Of a stretch of DNA of 64,000 nt, positions 34,938 through 44,112 are shown in pieces (positions within the stretch are counted from its first letter, which is position 1; every line of letters starts with the position of its first letter). Source of the DNA: Chitinophagaceae bacterium (GTDB taxonomy: Bacteria > Bacteroidota > Bacteroidia > Chitinophagales > Chitinophagaceae); NCBI GenBank assembly GCA_016719015.1, contig JADKAZ010000001.1, positions 310,001-374,000 of the forward strand, written 5' to 3'. Below the pieces are notes generated by a model. The model was not told where the DNA came from and ran no database searches. It was given only the letters and a program-made list of their open reading frames with translations. A program made the position numbers and the translations under genes.

Positions 34938-36296
34938 ATGCAAAAAATGGTCAACATGAAATCATATTCAATCCTTTTCTTTTTACTTATGCTGTCTAAA
35001 TTTTCTTTCGGTCAGCAAAAAAAATCATTTGACATCTTCTCCTACTCGGAACCCGCCGGTTTTATTTTAAAAGAACAAAAGCAACGCCTTCTGTATGAGC
35101 TGAGAGAAGGCAGCTCGTTTTGTCAAATACATATATGGGCAGCACAACAGGGCTCATCAGATCCCGCTGCAAATTTTAAAACAGACTGGGATCATTTTGC
35201 AACTAAACCCTATAAACTGACTGATATGCCAACAACCCAGACAGAAAAACAAAATGGCTGGGAGGTGGTAACTGGTGCAAGCCAGGCATCAATGAATGAG
35301 ATAAGTTTTATTATAGCGGTATCCACCTTTACACAAAACGATATCAGTTGGTGCGCCGTTTCAATTTTTAATGATGAAAAATACGCTGCTGTTATTGATA
35401 AATTTTTACTGGGAGTAAAAGCCGATAGCAGAAAAATGGTACGTAAAAAAACTCCGGATGCTCCACAAAATAATATCCCCGTTTCAAATAACAACACCAG
35501 TGGGATTACAAAATCCACTACCAACTTTGAAGATGGATGGGCTGCCACTCCTGCTTATGACTATGTAAAAGTGACAAAAGCAGGTACGGAACTTCGTCTT
35601 TATTATATAGACAAAGCGTTGGATGATGCCCGGCCAAGTACTGTTGATGCACCAGAATATTACTGGAGCAAATATGTGGAGCCTTATTTCAATGTTAGCA
35701 ACGTACAAAAATGGAGTGGCGTACAGTACCCTGTTATTTATCATATGCAGGCGAATGGAATAGAAAAGAATACTGGTAAATCCCTTTTTGTCGCTATTAA
35801 AATTGTTTATAATGGCGGAGCAAGGCCGATTGTAGTAATTGCTCCCAACCAAAGCAGCTATCAGCAGCAGTTTCCCCATCCCAATGATATTGACCCAATG
35901 CTAAACTCAAACAGGTTTGCAGTTACGGCCAAAGATATTATTGGCACCTGGAAAGGAAGCGGCGGTGGTGGTGTAGAATATTATAATGTGTATAGTGGTA
36001 CCTATGCTGGAATGAGTGCAATGTCTTCTACCGATGAATTTACCTTTAACAACAATGGTACCTACAGGAGTACTTACCGCTCAGCCAGTATGAATAATGG
36101 TGGTACTCAATTTGGCGGGCAGGATTATAAAGGAAATTTTTCAGTAGCCGACTGGAGCATCACAGCTACGAACCGCTACAAAGGCAAAACAACAAAGTTT
36201 AATGCACAGTTGATTGCTGTCAAGAATGGTTTTTTACTTTATCTTTCAGACGTTGATAATAGCTCGATGAATTATACTTTATTCAAATCAAAATAA
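34938..36296 (+). CDS. Exported protein, distant paralogue 3 of the 25826/27243 family (module B)
   Basis: 452 aa from ATG 34938 (ATG 34956 gives a tighter signal, SYSILFFLLMLSKFSFGQQ). Same order as the module A copies: KKSFDIFSYSEPAGFIL, SSFCQIHIWAAQQGSSD, QNGWEVVTGASQASMN, a polar linker, FEDGWAATPAYDYVKV, then NRFAVTAKDIIGTWKGSG and a final beta-rich part. Sequence identity is low but motif order and length match. 32 bp after the fibre-like gene. Function unknown. Confidence 0.7.
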   Translation: MQKMVNMKSYSILFFLLMLSKFSFGQQKKSFDIFSYSEPAGFILKEQKQRLLYELREGSSFCQIHIWAAQQGSSDPAANFKTDWDHFATKPYKLTDMPTTQTEKQNGWEVVTGASQASMNEISFIIAVSTFTQNDISWCAVSIFNDEKYAAVIDKFLLGVKADSRKMVRKKTPDAPQNNIPVSNNNTSGITKSTTNFEDGWAATPAYDYVKVTKAGTELRLYYIDKALDDARPSTVDAPEYYWSKYVEPYFNVSNVQKWSGVQYPVIYHMQANGIEKNTGKSLFVAIKIVYNGGARPIVVIAPNQSSYQQQFPHPNDIDPMLNSNRFAVTAKDIIGTWKGSGGGGVEYYNVYSGTYAGMSAMSSTDEFTFNNNGTYRSTYRSASMNNGGTQFGGQDYKGNFSVADWSITATNRYKGKTTKFNAQLIAVKNGFLLYLSDVDNSSMNYTLFKSK

Positions 36297-36306
36297 ACGA
36301 GAGCCT

Positions 36307-38160
36307 ATGAAGCAGAAAATTGTTTTTTCTCTTTTGCTAACAGCTTCTACCCTATCTGCACAAGAGAAAGCGGATTGCAACACCCTTGATATAAATAAAG
36401 TACCAGGTAAGTGGGTGTGGGCAAGTAAAGCACCGTCTTTTCAGGATGCTATTCCTGCCAGCCAATGGAAATTTGGTGAACCCATCCGGAAAGAAATGCA
36501 ACGTATTATGCCTGTTGCAATAGATGGTTTATATGCCACCAACAGCATTGCTTTCCCAAAGGGAAAATCTTTTTGGTATAGTACTACAAGCCCGTCATCG
36601 TACGAAAACTATTTTATGCTGAAAAAATATGAATGCCTGAAGGGGTATAATATTTTACAGCCTGAGGGAGCCACCGGCTGCTGGGTTTATTTTGCCATCA
36701 ACCAGCTTGATGGAGAAAAATTCCCTTTATCACATGAAGTTACCGAGATAAAATACCATGAGTATGAATCCAAAATCCGTGTTGTGAATATTGAAATACA
36801 AACAGATGCAGTGGGAAATAAAATATTATACAGCCAATACCGGCCAGATGAAATTTTAAAACATTGCTATTTTTTCTCACCAAGAAAAGATTTACCCTGG
36901 CGAAAATTAACCAACAAAGAACTATTTACTTCTTATAAAATTTATCATGAGAAAAGATTACAAGAAGCAATACCCAAACATGAAAAAATTGTTGCGGATT
37001 ATGAAAAAACTTTCAACAGTCTTACGGCTACAGAAAAACAAAAGCAGGATTACCGGTGGCAACAGCTGGAGTCCGGCAAACAATATCTGAATAGTCTTAA
37101 ACTTGAAAAGGAAAAGTTAACCCCCTGGTTCACAGTTGCAATGAAACAGGTAAACATCAATGAAATAGCCTATGTTAAAAAGGTAAACTCCTATAATTTC
37201 CGGCCAGAAGAATTAGCGGCCCCGATTGGTGAAGGCTATAATGTGTGGGTAGATAACCTTGAGTTTTTTGATAAAACAAAGCCCAAGGACGAACCTCAGT
37301 GTATCGCATTTTTTGTAAGAAGACAGGATGAAGATTTACCCAAAAAGAATTTCATGGATTTATTTTTCAGCCAGTTCAACCTCGATGTATTGGCTAAGAT
37401 GGTGGGAGAACCTGCTAAAAAAACAACTGGCATCAATAACCTGAATGCCTCTGCCACTGAAAATAAAGAGTTAACAACTGTAAAACAGGAAGATAAAGGG
37501 CCGGTAAATATAAGCTTTGAGAAAACGGGGGATGGCCTCTTCCCTGCCGGGTGGCTGGGTATGAAAAATATTGGTGTCCAAACTTATAAAAACACTAAGT
37601 GGCTGGCCATGACAAAAGATGGATACTGGTATCCAAGGCAGTACAATAAAGAAATAAAAGATAATTTCAATTTATCATTCGACCTTATGTGGAATGAAGA
37701 TATTAGTTATAACAGCGGTCATTTTACGGTTACACTTAGTGAAATTGATTATGATAAGATTGCTGAACGCTACAGGCTGGATGATAACCAGGAAATGTAC
37801 TGGAGCCTCTATGATGGCTATGCCGGAAATTTTTGCCGGGTAATTCTATGGTTCGATCCCTATTGGAATGGCGGGGGTACACTCACCGTGTATACGTATG
37901 ACAAAAAAGAAACAATCAAATTCAATAAACGCATTACCCTACCCGATTTTTATAAAGACAAGAACCGCCATCAAATCCAAATACAACGGAAGGGAGATGG
38001 GCTAATTGTAAGTGATAACGGAAAATTCATTGCCGACTTGCCAGGTGTTTTTTTGACAACTGCCCGTTACAATATTTATACATTCAGTCGCTATAAGGGC
38101 ACTACTAGTGACAATAAAAATGATATATTCTATATCAATAATATAAAAACAACTTATTAG
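36307..38160 (+). CDS. Exported protein with C-terminal LamG-like domain (module B)
   Basis: 617 aa. Signal KIVFSLLLTASTLSAQ. Residues 20-390 are an unassigned domain with Trp/Tyr-rich motifs and a Lys/Glu helical stretch around 215-260 (VADYEKTFNSLTATEKQKQD). A short Thr/Glu linker precedes the LamG-like sandwich (about 405-617): ISFEKTGDGLFPAGW, KWLAMTKDGYW, NFNLSFDLMWNED, LIVSDNGKFIADLPGVF and IFYINNIKTTY. Architecture is like 23908. 10 bp after the preceding gene; last gene of module B. Confidence 0.72.
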   Translation: MKQKIVFSLLLTASTLSAQEKADCNTLDINKVPGKWVWASKAPSFQDAIPASQWKFGEPIRKEMQRIMPVAIDGLYATNSIAFPKGKSFWYSTTSPSSYENYFMLKKYECLKGYNILQPEGATGCWVYFAINQLDGEKFPLSHEVTEIKYHEYESKIRVVNIEIQTDAVGNKILYSQYRPDEILKHCYFFSPRKDLPWRKLTNKELFTSYKIYHEKRLQEAIPKHEKIVADYEKTFNSLTATEKQKQDYRWQQLESGKQYLNSLKLEKEKLTPWFTVAMKQVNINEIAYVKKVNSYNFRPEELAAPIGEGYNVWVDNLEFFDKTKPKDEPQCIAFFVRRQDEDLPKKNFMDLFFSQFNLDVLAKMVGEPAKKTTGINNLNASATENKELTTVKQEDKGPVNISFEKTGDGLFPAGWLGMKNIGVQTYKNTKWLAMTKDGYWYPRQYNKEIKDNFNLSFDLMWNEDISYNSGHFTVTLSEIDYDKIAERYRLDDNQEMYWSLYDGYAGNFCRVILWFDPYWNGGGTLTVYTYDKKETIKFNKRITLPDFYKDKNRHQIQIQRKGDGLIVSDNGKFIADLPGVFLTTARYNIYTFSRYKGTTSDNKNDIFYINNIKTTY

Positions 38161-38201
38161 CACTCCATGTCACTTCCCCGTAACTATTATTTACCTTCGC
38201 A

Positions 38202-39137
38202 ATGATGAAAGATTGTCAATCGTTGCGAATTGTTTTTATGGGGACTCCGGAATTTGCAGTTGCAAGTTTAGACGCTTTGGTTAAAGCAGGTTGTAATATC
38301 GTGGGAGTTATTACCGCTCCTGACAAACCTGCCGGAAGAGGTATGCAATTACAGCAAAGTGCTGTAAAGAAATATGCAGTAGAGCACAAGTTGGAAACGC
38401 TACAACCGGAAAAACTCAAAGACGCTAAATTTCTGGATGACCTCAAAGCATTAAAAGCAGATCTCCAGGTGGTCGTTGCTTTTCGTATGTTACCCGAATC
38501 TGTTTGGAGTATGCCCCAGAAGGGAACTGTAAACCTTCATGGCAGTTTATTACCGCAGTACCGCGGCGCAGCCCCAATCAATTGGGCCGTTATTAATGGA
38601 GAAAAACAAACAGGTGTCACCACTTTTAAATTAAAACATGAAATTGACACCGGTGATATTTTACTCCAGGAAAGTTTCCCGATCGGGGAAAATGATACTG
38701 CCGGAGAAGTACATGATAAGATGAAAGAAATCGGCGCTGCCGTATTGGTAAAAACAATCAAAGGATTGGCAGATGGAAGTCTGAAAGAAACACCACAGGC
38801 AAATGTTGAAATAAAACATGCCCCGAAAATCCAAACAGATACCTGCAGAATAAACTGGAGCCAATCGGTTGACAATGTTTTCAATTTTGTTCGTGGACTC
38901 AGCCCTTATCCATCTGCATTTACGGTGATGAACGAAAAAATGCTCAAGATTTATAAAGCAAAAAAGGAAACTTTTTTCCCATCACATACAGAAGGTGATT
39001 ATGACACAGACGGAAAAACATTTTTAAAATTTGCCTGTACAGATGGATACCTTCACCTCTTAGAAATACAATTAGAAGGCAAGAAAAAAATGGGTATCGA
39101 AGAATTTCTCCGTGGCTATAGGTTCAATAGTAATTAG
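38202..39137 (+). CDS. fmt: Methionyl-tRNA formyltransferase
   Basis: Formylates initiator Met-tRNA using 10-formyl-tetrahydrofolate. 311 aa, standard length. VFMGTPEFAVASL opens the Rossmann fold; NLHGSLLPQYRGAAPINWAVINGE carries the catalytic Asn-His and SLLPxYRG signature; HEIDTGDILLQE follows. C-terminal OB-like tRNA-binding domain from about 210. ATG 38202 and 38205 are both possible. Its stop overlaps that of the convergent LysM gene by 4 bp. Confidence 0.95.
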   Translation: MMKDCQSLRIVFMGTPEFAVASLDALVKAGCNIVGVITAPDKPAGRGMQLQQSAVKKYAVEHKLETLQPEKLKDAKFLDDLKALKADLQVVVAFRMLPESVWSMPQKGTVNLHGSLLPQYRGAAPINWAVINGEKQTGVTTFKLKHEIDTGDILLQESFPIGENDTAGEVHDKMKEIGAAVLVKTIKGLADGSLKETPQANVEIKHAPKIQTDTCRINWSQSVDNVFNFVRGLSPYPSAFTVMNEKMLKIYKAKKETFFPSHTEGDYDTDGKTFLKFACTDGYLHLLEIQLEGKKKMGIEEFLRGYRFNSN

Positions 39138-40111
39138 TAATTTACTTTTACTATGAATTTATCCTGGTCTGAAATATTCAACGCAGCGGCAGCAGCATTA
39201 CTCATACGGATATTTAATCCCTCGTTCTGCCGGATGCCACTCATTTCTCCCAACACTTTGGCATAAATAGCATTATTGTTTGTGGGGTTTATAATTTTAA
39301 TAATAGTTCCGGGTGGCACTTTATCAATCAGCAGGTAATACTTTGCATCCTGCCAGCCACTCGTAGTTTTAAAAATACCGGATGTCACAGTTTCACTTTT
39401 TGTAATAGGGCTTGTTTTGATTTGCTTTTCAAAATGTGATTTAAAATACCCTTGTTCAGCAGAACCCTGCGTTGTTACTTCTTTGACAACAACCGGTTCA
39501 GGTTTATTTTTCTCTTCCTTCTTTTCAGCCTTTTCTTCTGCTTTGGCTTCCTTCTCCTCGGCTTTCTTTATAGCCTCTTCACTAACAGGTTCGGTAATAA
39601 CTTGTTTTTCCTCCTTCTTCACCGTAGGTTCTTCCTGCACAGGCTTATTTTTTAACGTAATAGCCGGCATACCATTGCTATGCAAAAATCCAATAACCAG
39701 TTTTGAATCTTCTTTTAGTTCATCCTTTGAAAGATTATTCCATAAACGAAGATTAGCAAGCGAGACTTTATTATGCTTATTGCTAACAGTCATCAACCCT
39801 TCTTTTCCCCCTACTTTGTAATAAACAGGTGTACCTACATTACCCTGTTGGGTGAAATTAGTATCAGTTAGCGGAATACGAATTTTCTGGTCTATTTGCA
39901 GTCCTTTTTTTAAATCCAGCGAATTAAAAGAAGCTATAAATTTAGGGCTCACATTGTATAAACGTCCTACAGCATAAAAACTTTCTTTAGCAGCAACTTT
40001 ATGCTCCAGGTACAGGCCTTTATCACTGCTTTTCACCATTAGTTCTTTTTGGGCTGCTACTGAATGTGCAGCCATAAGGAACACAAAAAAAGAAAAGAAA
40101 AGTTTCTTCAT
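39134..40111 (-). CDS. LysM-domain exported protein
   Basis: 325 aa from ATG 40111 (MKKLFFSFFVFLM), which yields a signal ending VAAQ; 7 extra codons upstream are unlikely. Residues about 38-90 form a LysM domain (YLEHKVAAKESFYAVGRLYN to IDQKIRIPL), so peptidoglycan binding is inferred. Middle: Glu/Lys/Pro-rich linker (KKAEEKEAKAEEKAEKKE). Last 90 residues (GIFKTTSGWQDAKYYLLID, then LNIRMSNAAAAALN) resemble a double-psi beta-barrel as in RlpA, though the catalytic residues were not checked. Convergent with fmt. Confidence 0.8.
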   Translation of the reverse strand: MKKLFFSFFVFLMAAHSVAAQKELMVKSSDKGLYLEHKVAAKESFYAVGRLYNVSPKFIASFNSLDLKKGLQIDQKIRIPLTDTNFTQQGNVGTPVYYKVGGKEGLMTVSNKHNKVSLANLRLWNNLSKDELKEDSKLVIGFLHSNGMPAITLKNKPVQEEPTVKKEEKQVITEPVSEEAIKKAEEKEAKAEEKAEKKEEKNKPEPVVVKEVTTQGSAEQGYFKSHFEKQIKTSPITKSETVTSGIFKTTSGWQDAKYYLLIDKVPPGTIIKIINPTNNNAIYAKVLGEMSGIRQNEGLNIRMSNAAAAALNISDQDKFIVKVNY

Positions 40112-40162
40112 ACCGGAAAGATTTGACTGCAAAGATGTGGATTTTTTACTTTTTTCAGCGGT

Positions 40163-41515
40163 TTACTTGTCCTTTAATATCCTCATTTCTTTTGGATAAT
40201 AATTATTAACCCTGTTTGCCAATACATTGGCCCAGCCTAATGGATGATGCTTAAAAGTAAAAAGTTGCCAGCCCTTATTTTTTGTTTGCACTTCTAAGTC
40301 TTTTCGCTGCAAATATTTAATCGCCTGTTCATAATCCAATTCAAATCGTTCTATTTCGTCAGTAACCAAATTACTTATTGCCAGAGCATGTTCGGGAACC
40401 ATTTTATCCCGCATTAATTGTCCCACTAATACACCCGAATAAATTACCCGTAATTGCTCCAGGAGAAAGTTGAAATCTTTGAGCCAATGGGCAGGCCAGG
40501 CATAAACTGTATTTTCATACTTAATAAACTCTTTACCCCCAACTTTCGCCCATTTTTCTATCAATTCCTTTTCCCTTTTATCCAGCTGCTCGGGTTTTTT
40601 TTTGTTTCGAATATCAATTTCGGCTTCCCCATCTTTTTTTTGAAAACAGGCCAGGAAAAAACCTTCGCCTTTCAACTTATCAGGCCAAAATCTGTAACCA
40701 TATGCTCCTTTTTTGCTTTGCACAGTTGTAATTCCCCATTGAGGATCTACTGACAACTCACTACTAACAACCGACAACTGTCCCATCATCCAATCCATAA
40801 TTTCCTCATCTTCTTCTTTCGAATAAGAGCAAGTTGAATAAATTAATATTCCATCCTTCTTCAAAGCAGGCCACACATCAGCCAGAATCCGTTGCTGTCG
40901 TTGAGAACATAATTGTACATTATTCTCACTCCATTCATCGATGGCTACAGGGTCTCGGCGGAAAAGACCACTGCCACTGCATGGCGCATCAACTACAATC
41001 ATATCAAAATAATTTTCCAGTTTGGAGAAATCTTTCGGGTCATTATTCGTCACCACCACATTTTCACAACCCCATTTAATAATATTATCCTTTAACACAT
41101 TTGCTCTTGAACGTATCACATCATTACTCACCAGCAAACTATCTTTTGAAATAAGTGATTGTATATGGGTTGACTTACCACCCGGCGAAGCACATAAGTC
41201 CAATACCTTTATTGACTGGCTTAAATCAACAGTTTGTTTTAATGCTTGTTCTAAAAACATACTGCTGGCTTCCTGCACATAATAAGTACCTGCATGAAAG
41301 AGTGGGTCGAAAGTGAAGGATGGACGTTGTTCCAGGTAGAAACCAGCATCCGCCCAGGGGATTTTTGAATTTTGACTTTTGATTTCTGTTCGCTTAGCCG
41401 GGTTAACCCTGATAGATGTAACCTGCTCACCTGATTGATGAACCTTGTCAAAAGCTTCTTTGTCGAAGCCTTTGACAGATTCCATAGATTTTAATAGCTG
41501 CTCAGGTAATTGCAT
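40163..41515 (-). CDS. RsmB/NOP-family RNA cytosine-C5 methyltransferase
   Basis: 450 aa. Methylates a cytosine in rRNA (RsmF/YebU or NOP2-like) using SAM. Signatures: IKVLDLCASPGGKSTH, VVDAPCSGSGLFRRDP with the first active Cys, and IYSTCSYSKEEDEE with the second. C-terminal domain about 300-450 has the RsmF-like PUA-type region (WPAHWLKDFNFLLEQL and LGWANVLANRVNNYYPKEMR). N-terminus MQLPEQLLKSM is standard. A -7 box ends 4 bases before the ATG. Confidence 0.9.
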   Translation of the reverse strand: MQLPEQLLKSMESVKGFDKEAFDKVHQSGEQVTSIRVNPAKRTEIKSQNSKIPWADAGFYLEQRPSFTFDPLFHAGTYYVQEASSMFLEQALKQTVDLSQSIKVLDLCASPGGKSTHIQSLISKDSLLVSNDVIRSRANVLKDNIIKWGCENVVVTNNDPKDFSKLENYFDMIVVDAPCSGSGLFRRDPVAIDEWSENNVQLCSQRQQRILADVWPALKKDGILIYSTCSYSKEEDEEIMDWMMGQLSVVSSELSVDPQWGITTVQSKKGAYGYRFWPDKLKGEGFFLACFQKKDGEAEIDIRNKKKPEQLDKREKELIEKWAKVGGKEFIKYENTVYAWPAHWLKDFNFLLEQLRVIYSGVLVGQLMRDKMVPEHALAISNLVTDEIERFELDYEQAIKYLQRKDLEVQTKNKGWQLFTFKHHPLGWANVLANRVNNYYPKEMRILKDK

Positions 41516-41519
41516 GCTG

Positions 41520-41527
41520 CAAAACTA
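41520..41527 (-). promoter_or_regulatory. Candidate -7 box of the RNA methyltransferase gene
   Basis: TAGTTTTG on the minus strand, an exact TAnnTTTG match, 4 bases before ATG 41515. No -33 element at the expected distance. Suggests a leaderless message. Confidence 0.4.
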
Positions 41528-41539
41528 TAGCTACAATCG

Positions 41540-43777
41540 TTAGAAAGGTTTCTTAATCAATAAATTAATTGCTTGCTGTACTTGTGAAGTATAGGCTTCC
41601 ATTGTTCTGGAAACGATTTCAATATTTTCCTGTGCTTCTTTCCAGTTACGTTCTTCAATGGCTTCACGGATACCCGGTAATGTTTTTACACCATAACCGG
41701 TATAATATCCCGGAGCATATATTTGGTGCTTGTACCATGAGCGGCGAGGCAATCCTTTTTCATTTATCAAACTTCTTTCCACTTTAAAAAGAATTTCATT
41801 CAACTCCTTTTGCTTATCTGCTGATAACTGTGTACTGTTACCGTATAACTTTTGAAATTCTTCTGTACTGGTCTTTAACTGCATCATTGCATTTTCAAGA
41901 CCACTGAAATTTAAAAAAGGAACAGCTTCTTTCGTTTTCGGGGTTTGTATTCCTTTTTTCGGGTCTTTCGCCAAATCATACAGTTTATCCTGTATCATTT
42001 TATTCTCCTGTTCTGTTTCTGTTCTTGATGTTTCCAGCAAAGTTTTTAATTCTGTTACATATTCATTCACCGTTTTATACATACTATTCACATCAATCGG
42101 CAATACTTCTGCATTCGCCATTCTCATCATCACCCGGCCTGCTGTTTTTGATAAGGCAACACCATATTGAAAACCCGGATCTTTAAATTTTACAAAGTGG
42201 TCGTACGAATCATAAATGGAATGATACTCTCCACCACTGCCTTCTCCACCAAAACCAAGATTCAATGAAGCAATACCAAGGAACTTTAAAAAACCAGACC
42301 AGTCAGAGCCTGCACCCAATGCGCCCAGCTTAATATTTTTATTTCCCATCAGTTTTGTTCTGCCTGCTTTATCAGCACTCACAAAAACCGAAGCATATTT
42401 TCTTTCTTTTATACTCACTCCTGTTTGCGGGTCTATCACATCGTTGGCTATTTCATTAAAAAAAGGTTCCAATGTATGTGAACCAGCGGCACCAATAAAT
42501 CCACGGCTGTTGCCATCCGTATTTACATATGCCACTGCTTTTTTACGCAACTCTTCCTGGTGATCTTCAGCCCATTCGGTAGAGCCAAGCAACCCTTGCT
42601 CCTCACCATCCCATGCACAATACACTAATGTACGCTTCAACTTAAATCCTTTTTTCACCAACTCACCAATGGCTCTTGCTTCATCCATTTCTGCAACCAT
42701 GCCGCTAATCGGGTCAGCTGCACCATTCACCCAACCATCATGGTGATTGCCACGGATGATCCATTCATCGGGCAATTCACTGCCTGGTAATTTTGCAATT
42801 ACATTGTACAAGGTTTTTATATCCCAGTTGAATTGTAATTTCAAATGCACTTTGTCTAAACTTGGTCCTGCATGATAGGTGATCGGTAATCCACCCCGCC
42901 ATGCTGCAGGAACCACCGGCCCTTTTAATGATTGTAATAATGGCAATGCATCTTCATAGGAAATCGGCAGCACAGGAATTTTCATTAGCGTAATCGCTTC
43001 ATTCCTGTTTAATCGTTTCGCATCTTTAGTAGCACCTACTCCGGGAGTTAACGGGTCGCCGGGATACACCGGCATATCCATTACCGAACCTCGTTGCACA
43101 CCATCCTTCGGACGAAAAGCACCTTCCGGGTACACATCACCCTGTGCATAGCCATCATCTTCCGGATCAGAATATATAATGCAACCAATAGCACCATGCT
43201 CAGCCGCTACTTTTGGCTTGATACCTCTCCACGAACCACCATATTTTGCAATCACAATTTTTCCTTTTACACTCACTCCCATTCTTTCCAGTTCATCATA
43301 GTCGGCCGGAATACCACGGTTTACAAAAACCAATTCTGCCGTCACATCCCCATCAGCCGAATATGCATTGTATGATGGCAATTGTTCTGCTTTTTGCCCA
43401 CTTGTTTTATCTTCTTTCAATATTGACTCTTCCAATTTTGCTTTATAAGGTTTGCTGCCTAACAATTCCAGCAATCTTGTCTTCGGTGTTGGAAACAATA
43501 CATTGTATTCTGCCAGTTCGGTTTGAAAACCCCATGACTTAAAAAGACCTGCCATGTAGTCGGCGTTTATCTTGCCTTGCGGCGAACCAATATGATGCGG
43601 ATGCGAAGTAAGGAACTGCATCCAGGTGTCCTGATTTTTAGCACTCAATTGTCCATCAAATTGTTTTTCCCAATCCACCTGTTTCACTGCCATAGCATCT
43701 GTAAAGCCCATTAATTTTTGTGCAATGCTTGTAGTTGTAATAAACAAGAACAACAAAACAAGTTTGAAATATCTCAT
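41540..43777 (-). CDS. Exported M28 peptidase, glutamate carboxypeptidase II-like
   Basis: 745 aa from ATG 43777 (MRYFKLVLLFLFITTTSIAQ, a good signal); the frame continues 35 codons upstream. PA domain about 150-280 (VKGKIVIAKYGGSWRGIKP, GAIGCIIYSDPEDDGYAQG). Zinc peptidase domain: IIRGNHHDGWVNGAADPISG (His and bridging Asp), CAWDGEEQGLLGSTEW (catalytic Glu pair), YVNTDGNSRGF and EYHSIYDSYDHF. C-terminal transferrin-receptor-like dimerisation domain (NFSGLENAMMQLK to QQAINLLIKKPF). Releases C-terminal or acidic residues from peptides in the periplasm or outside; substrate unknown. Confidence 0.92.
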   Translation of the reverse strand: MRYFKLVLLFLFITTTSIAQKLMGFTDAMAVKQVDWEKQFDGQLSAKNQDTWMQFLTSHPHHIGSPQGKINADYMAGLFKSWGFQTELAEYNVLFPTPKTRLLELLGSKPYKAKLEESILKEDKTSGQKAEQLPSYNAYSADGDVTAELVFVNRGIPADYDELERMGVSVKGKIVIAKYGGSWRGIKPKVAAEHGAIGCIIYSDPEDDGYAQGDVYPEGAFRPKDGVQRGSVMDMPVYPGDPLTPGVGATKDAKRLNRNEAITLMKIPVLPISYEDALPLLQSLKGPVVPAAWRGGLPITYHAGPSLDKVHLKLQFNWDIKTLYNVIAKLPGSELPDEWIIRGNHHDGWVNGAADPISGMVAEMDEARAIGELVKKGFKLKRTLVYCAWDGEEQGLLGSTEWAEDHQEELRKKAVAYVNTDGNSRGFIGAAGSHTLEPFFNEIANDVIDPQTGVSIKERKYASVFVSADKAGRTKLMGNKNIKLGALGAGSDWSGFLKFLGIASLNLGFGGEGSGGEYHSIYDSYDHFVKFKDPGFQYGVALSKTAGRVMMRMANAEVLPIDVNSMYKTVNEYVTELKTLLETSRTETEQENKMIQDKLYDLAKDPKKGIQTPKTKEAVPFLNFSGLENAMMQLKTSTEEFQKLYGNSTQLSADKQKELNEILFKVERSLINEKGLPRRSWYKHQIYAPGYYTGYGVKTLPGIREAIEERNWKEAQENIEIVSRTMEAYTSQVQQAINLLIKKPF

Positions 43778-44112
43778 GTTGGTAGTTTTAAATTTGCGAG
43801 GCTTACCGAAGCAATCTCCTAAATTATTAAGAATTTTTGTTAACCAGCTGTAGTATTTCATGGCATCTTCGTTGCGTCGCACTATTCATCGTTCTGTTCT
43901 TTACTCAGCAACCCCTGCCTACCGGCCGGCAGGCACCCCCGATCGTTTATAATTTAATGTGTTCCACAATTCGCCCCACCCAGTCGGGGAAGACCCTAAA
44001 GGATTAAGCTCTGCAACCAGCACTATCAACATTTTACATTCCTTTCAAATTCTTCGCAAAGCGGGGCTGCGAAAGGCCTCCTCTCTTGGGAGTGGTTGGG
44101 GTGGGTTATGGC
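43778..44112. repeat. 335-bp intergenic block of composite palindromic repeats
   Basis: No gene is supported here. It holds TGCCTACCGGCCGGCAGGCA (43916-43935, palindromic with one mismatched pair), CCCACCCAGTCGGGGAAGACCCTAAAGGATTAAG-type sequence near 43977, a small hairpin TTCGCA/TGCGAA (44053-44073), and CTCCTCTCTTGGGAGTGGTTGGGGTGGG-type sequence at 44078-44105. The parts match families seen at 498, 13842 and 45529-45680. Confidence 0.6.

Noticed and set aside
43778..44112. Possible tRNA or small RNA in the repeat-rich gap
   Set aside because: No cloverleaf could be folded by eye; the structure is explained by palindromic repeats.
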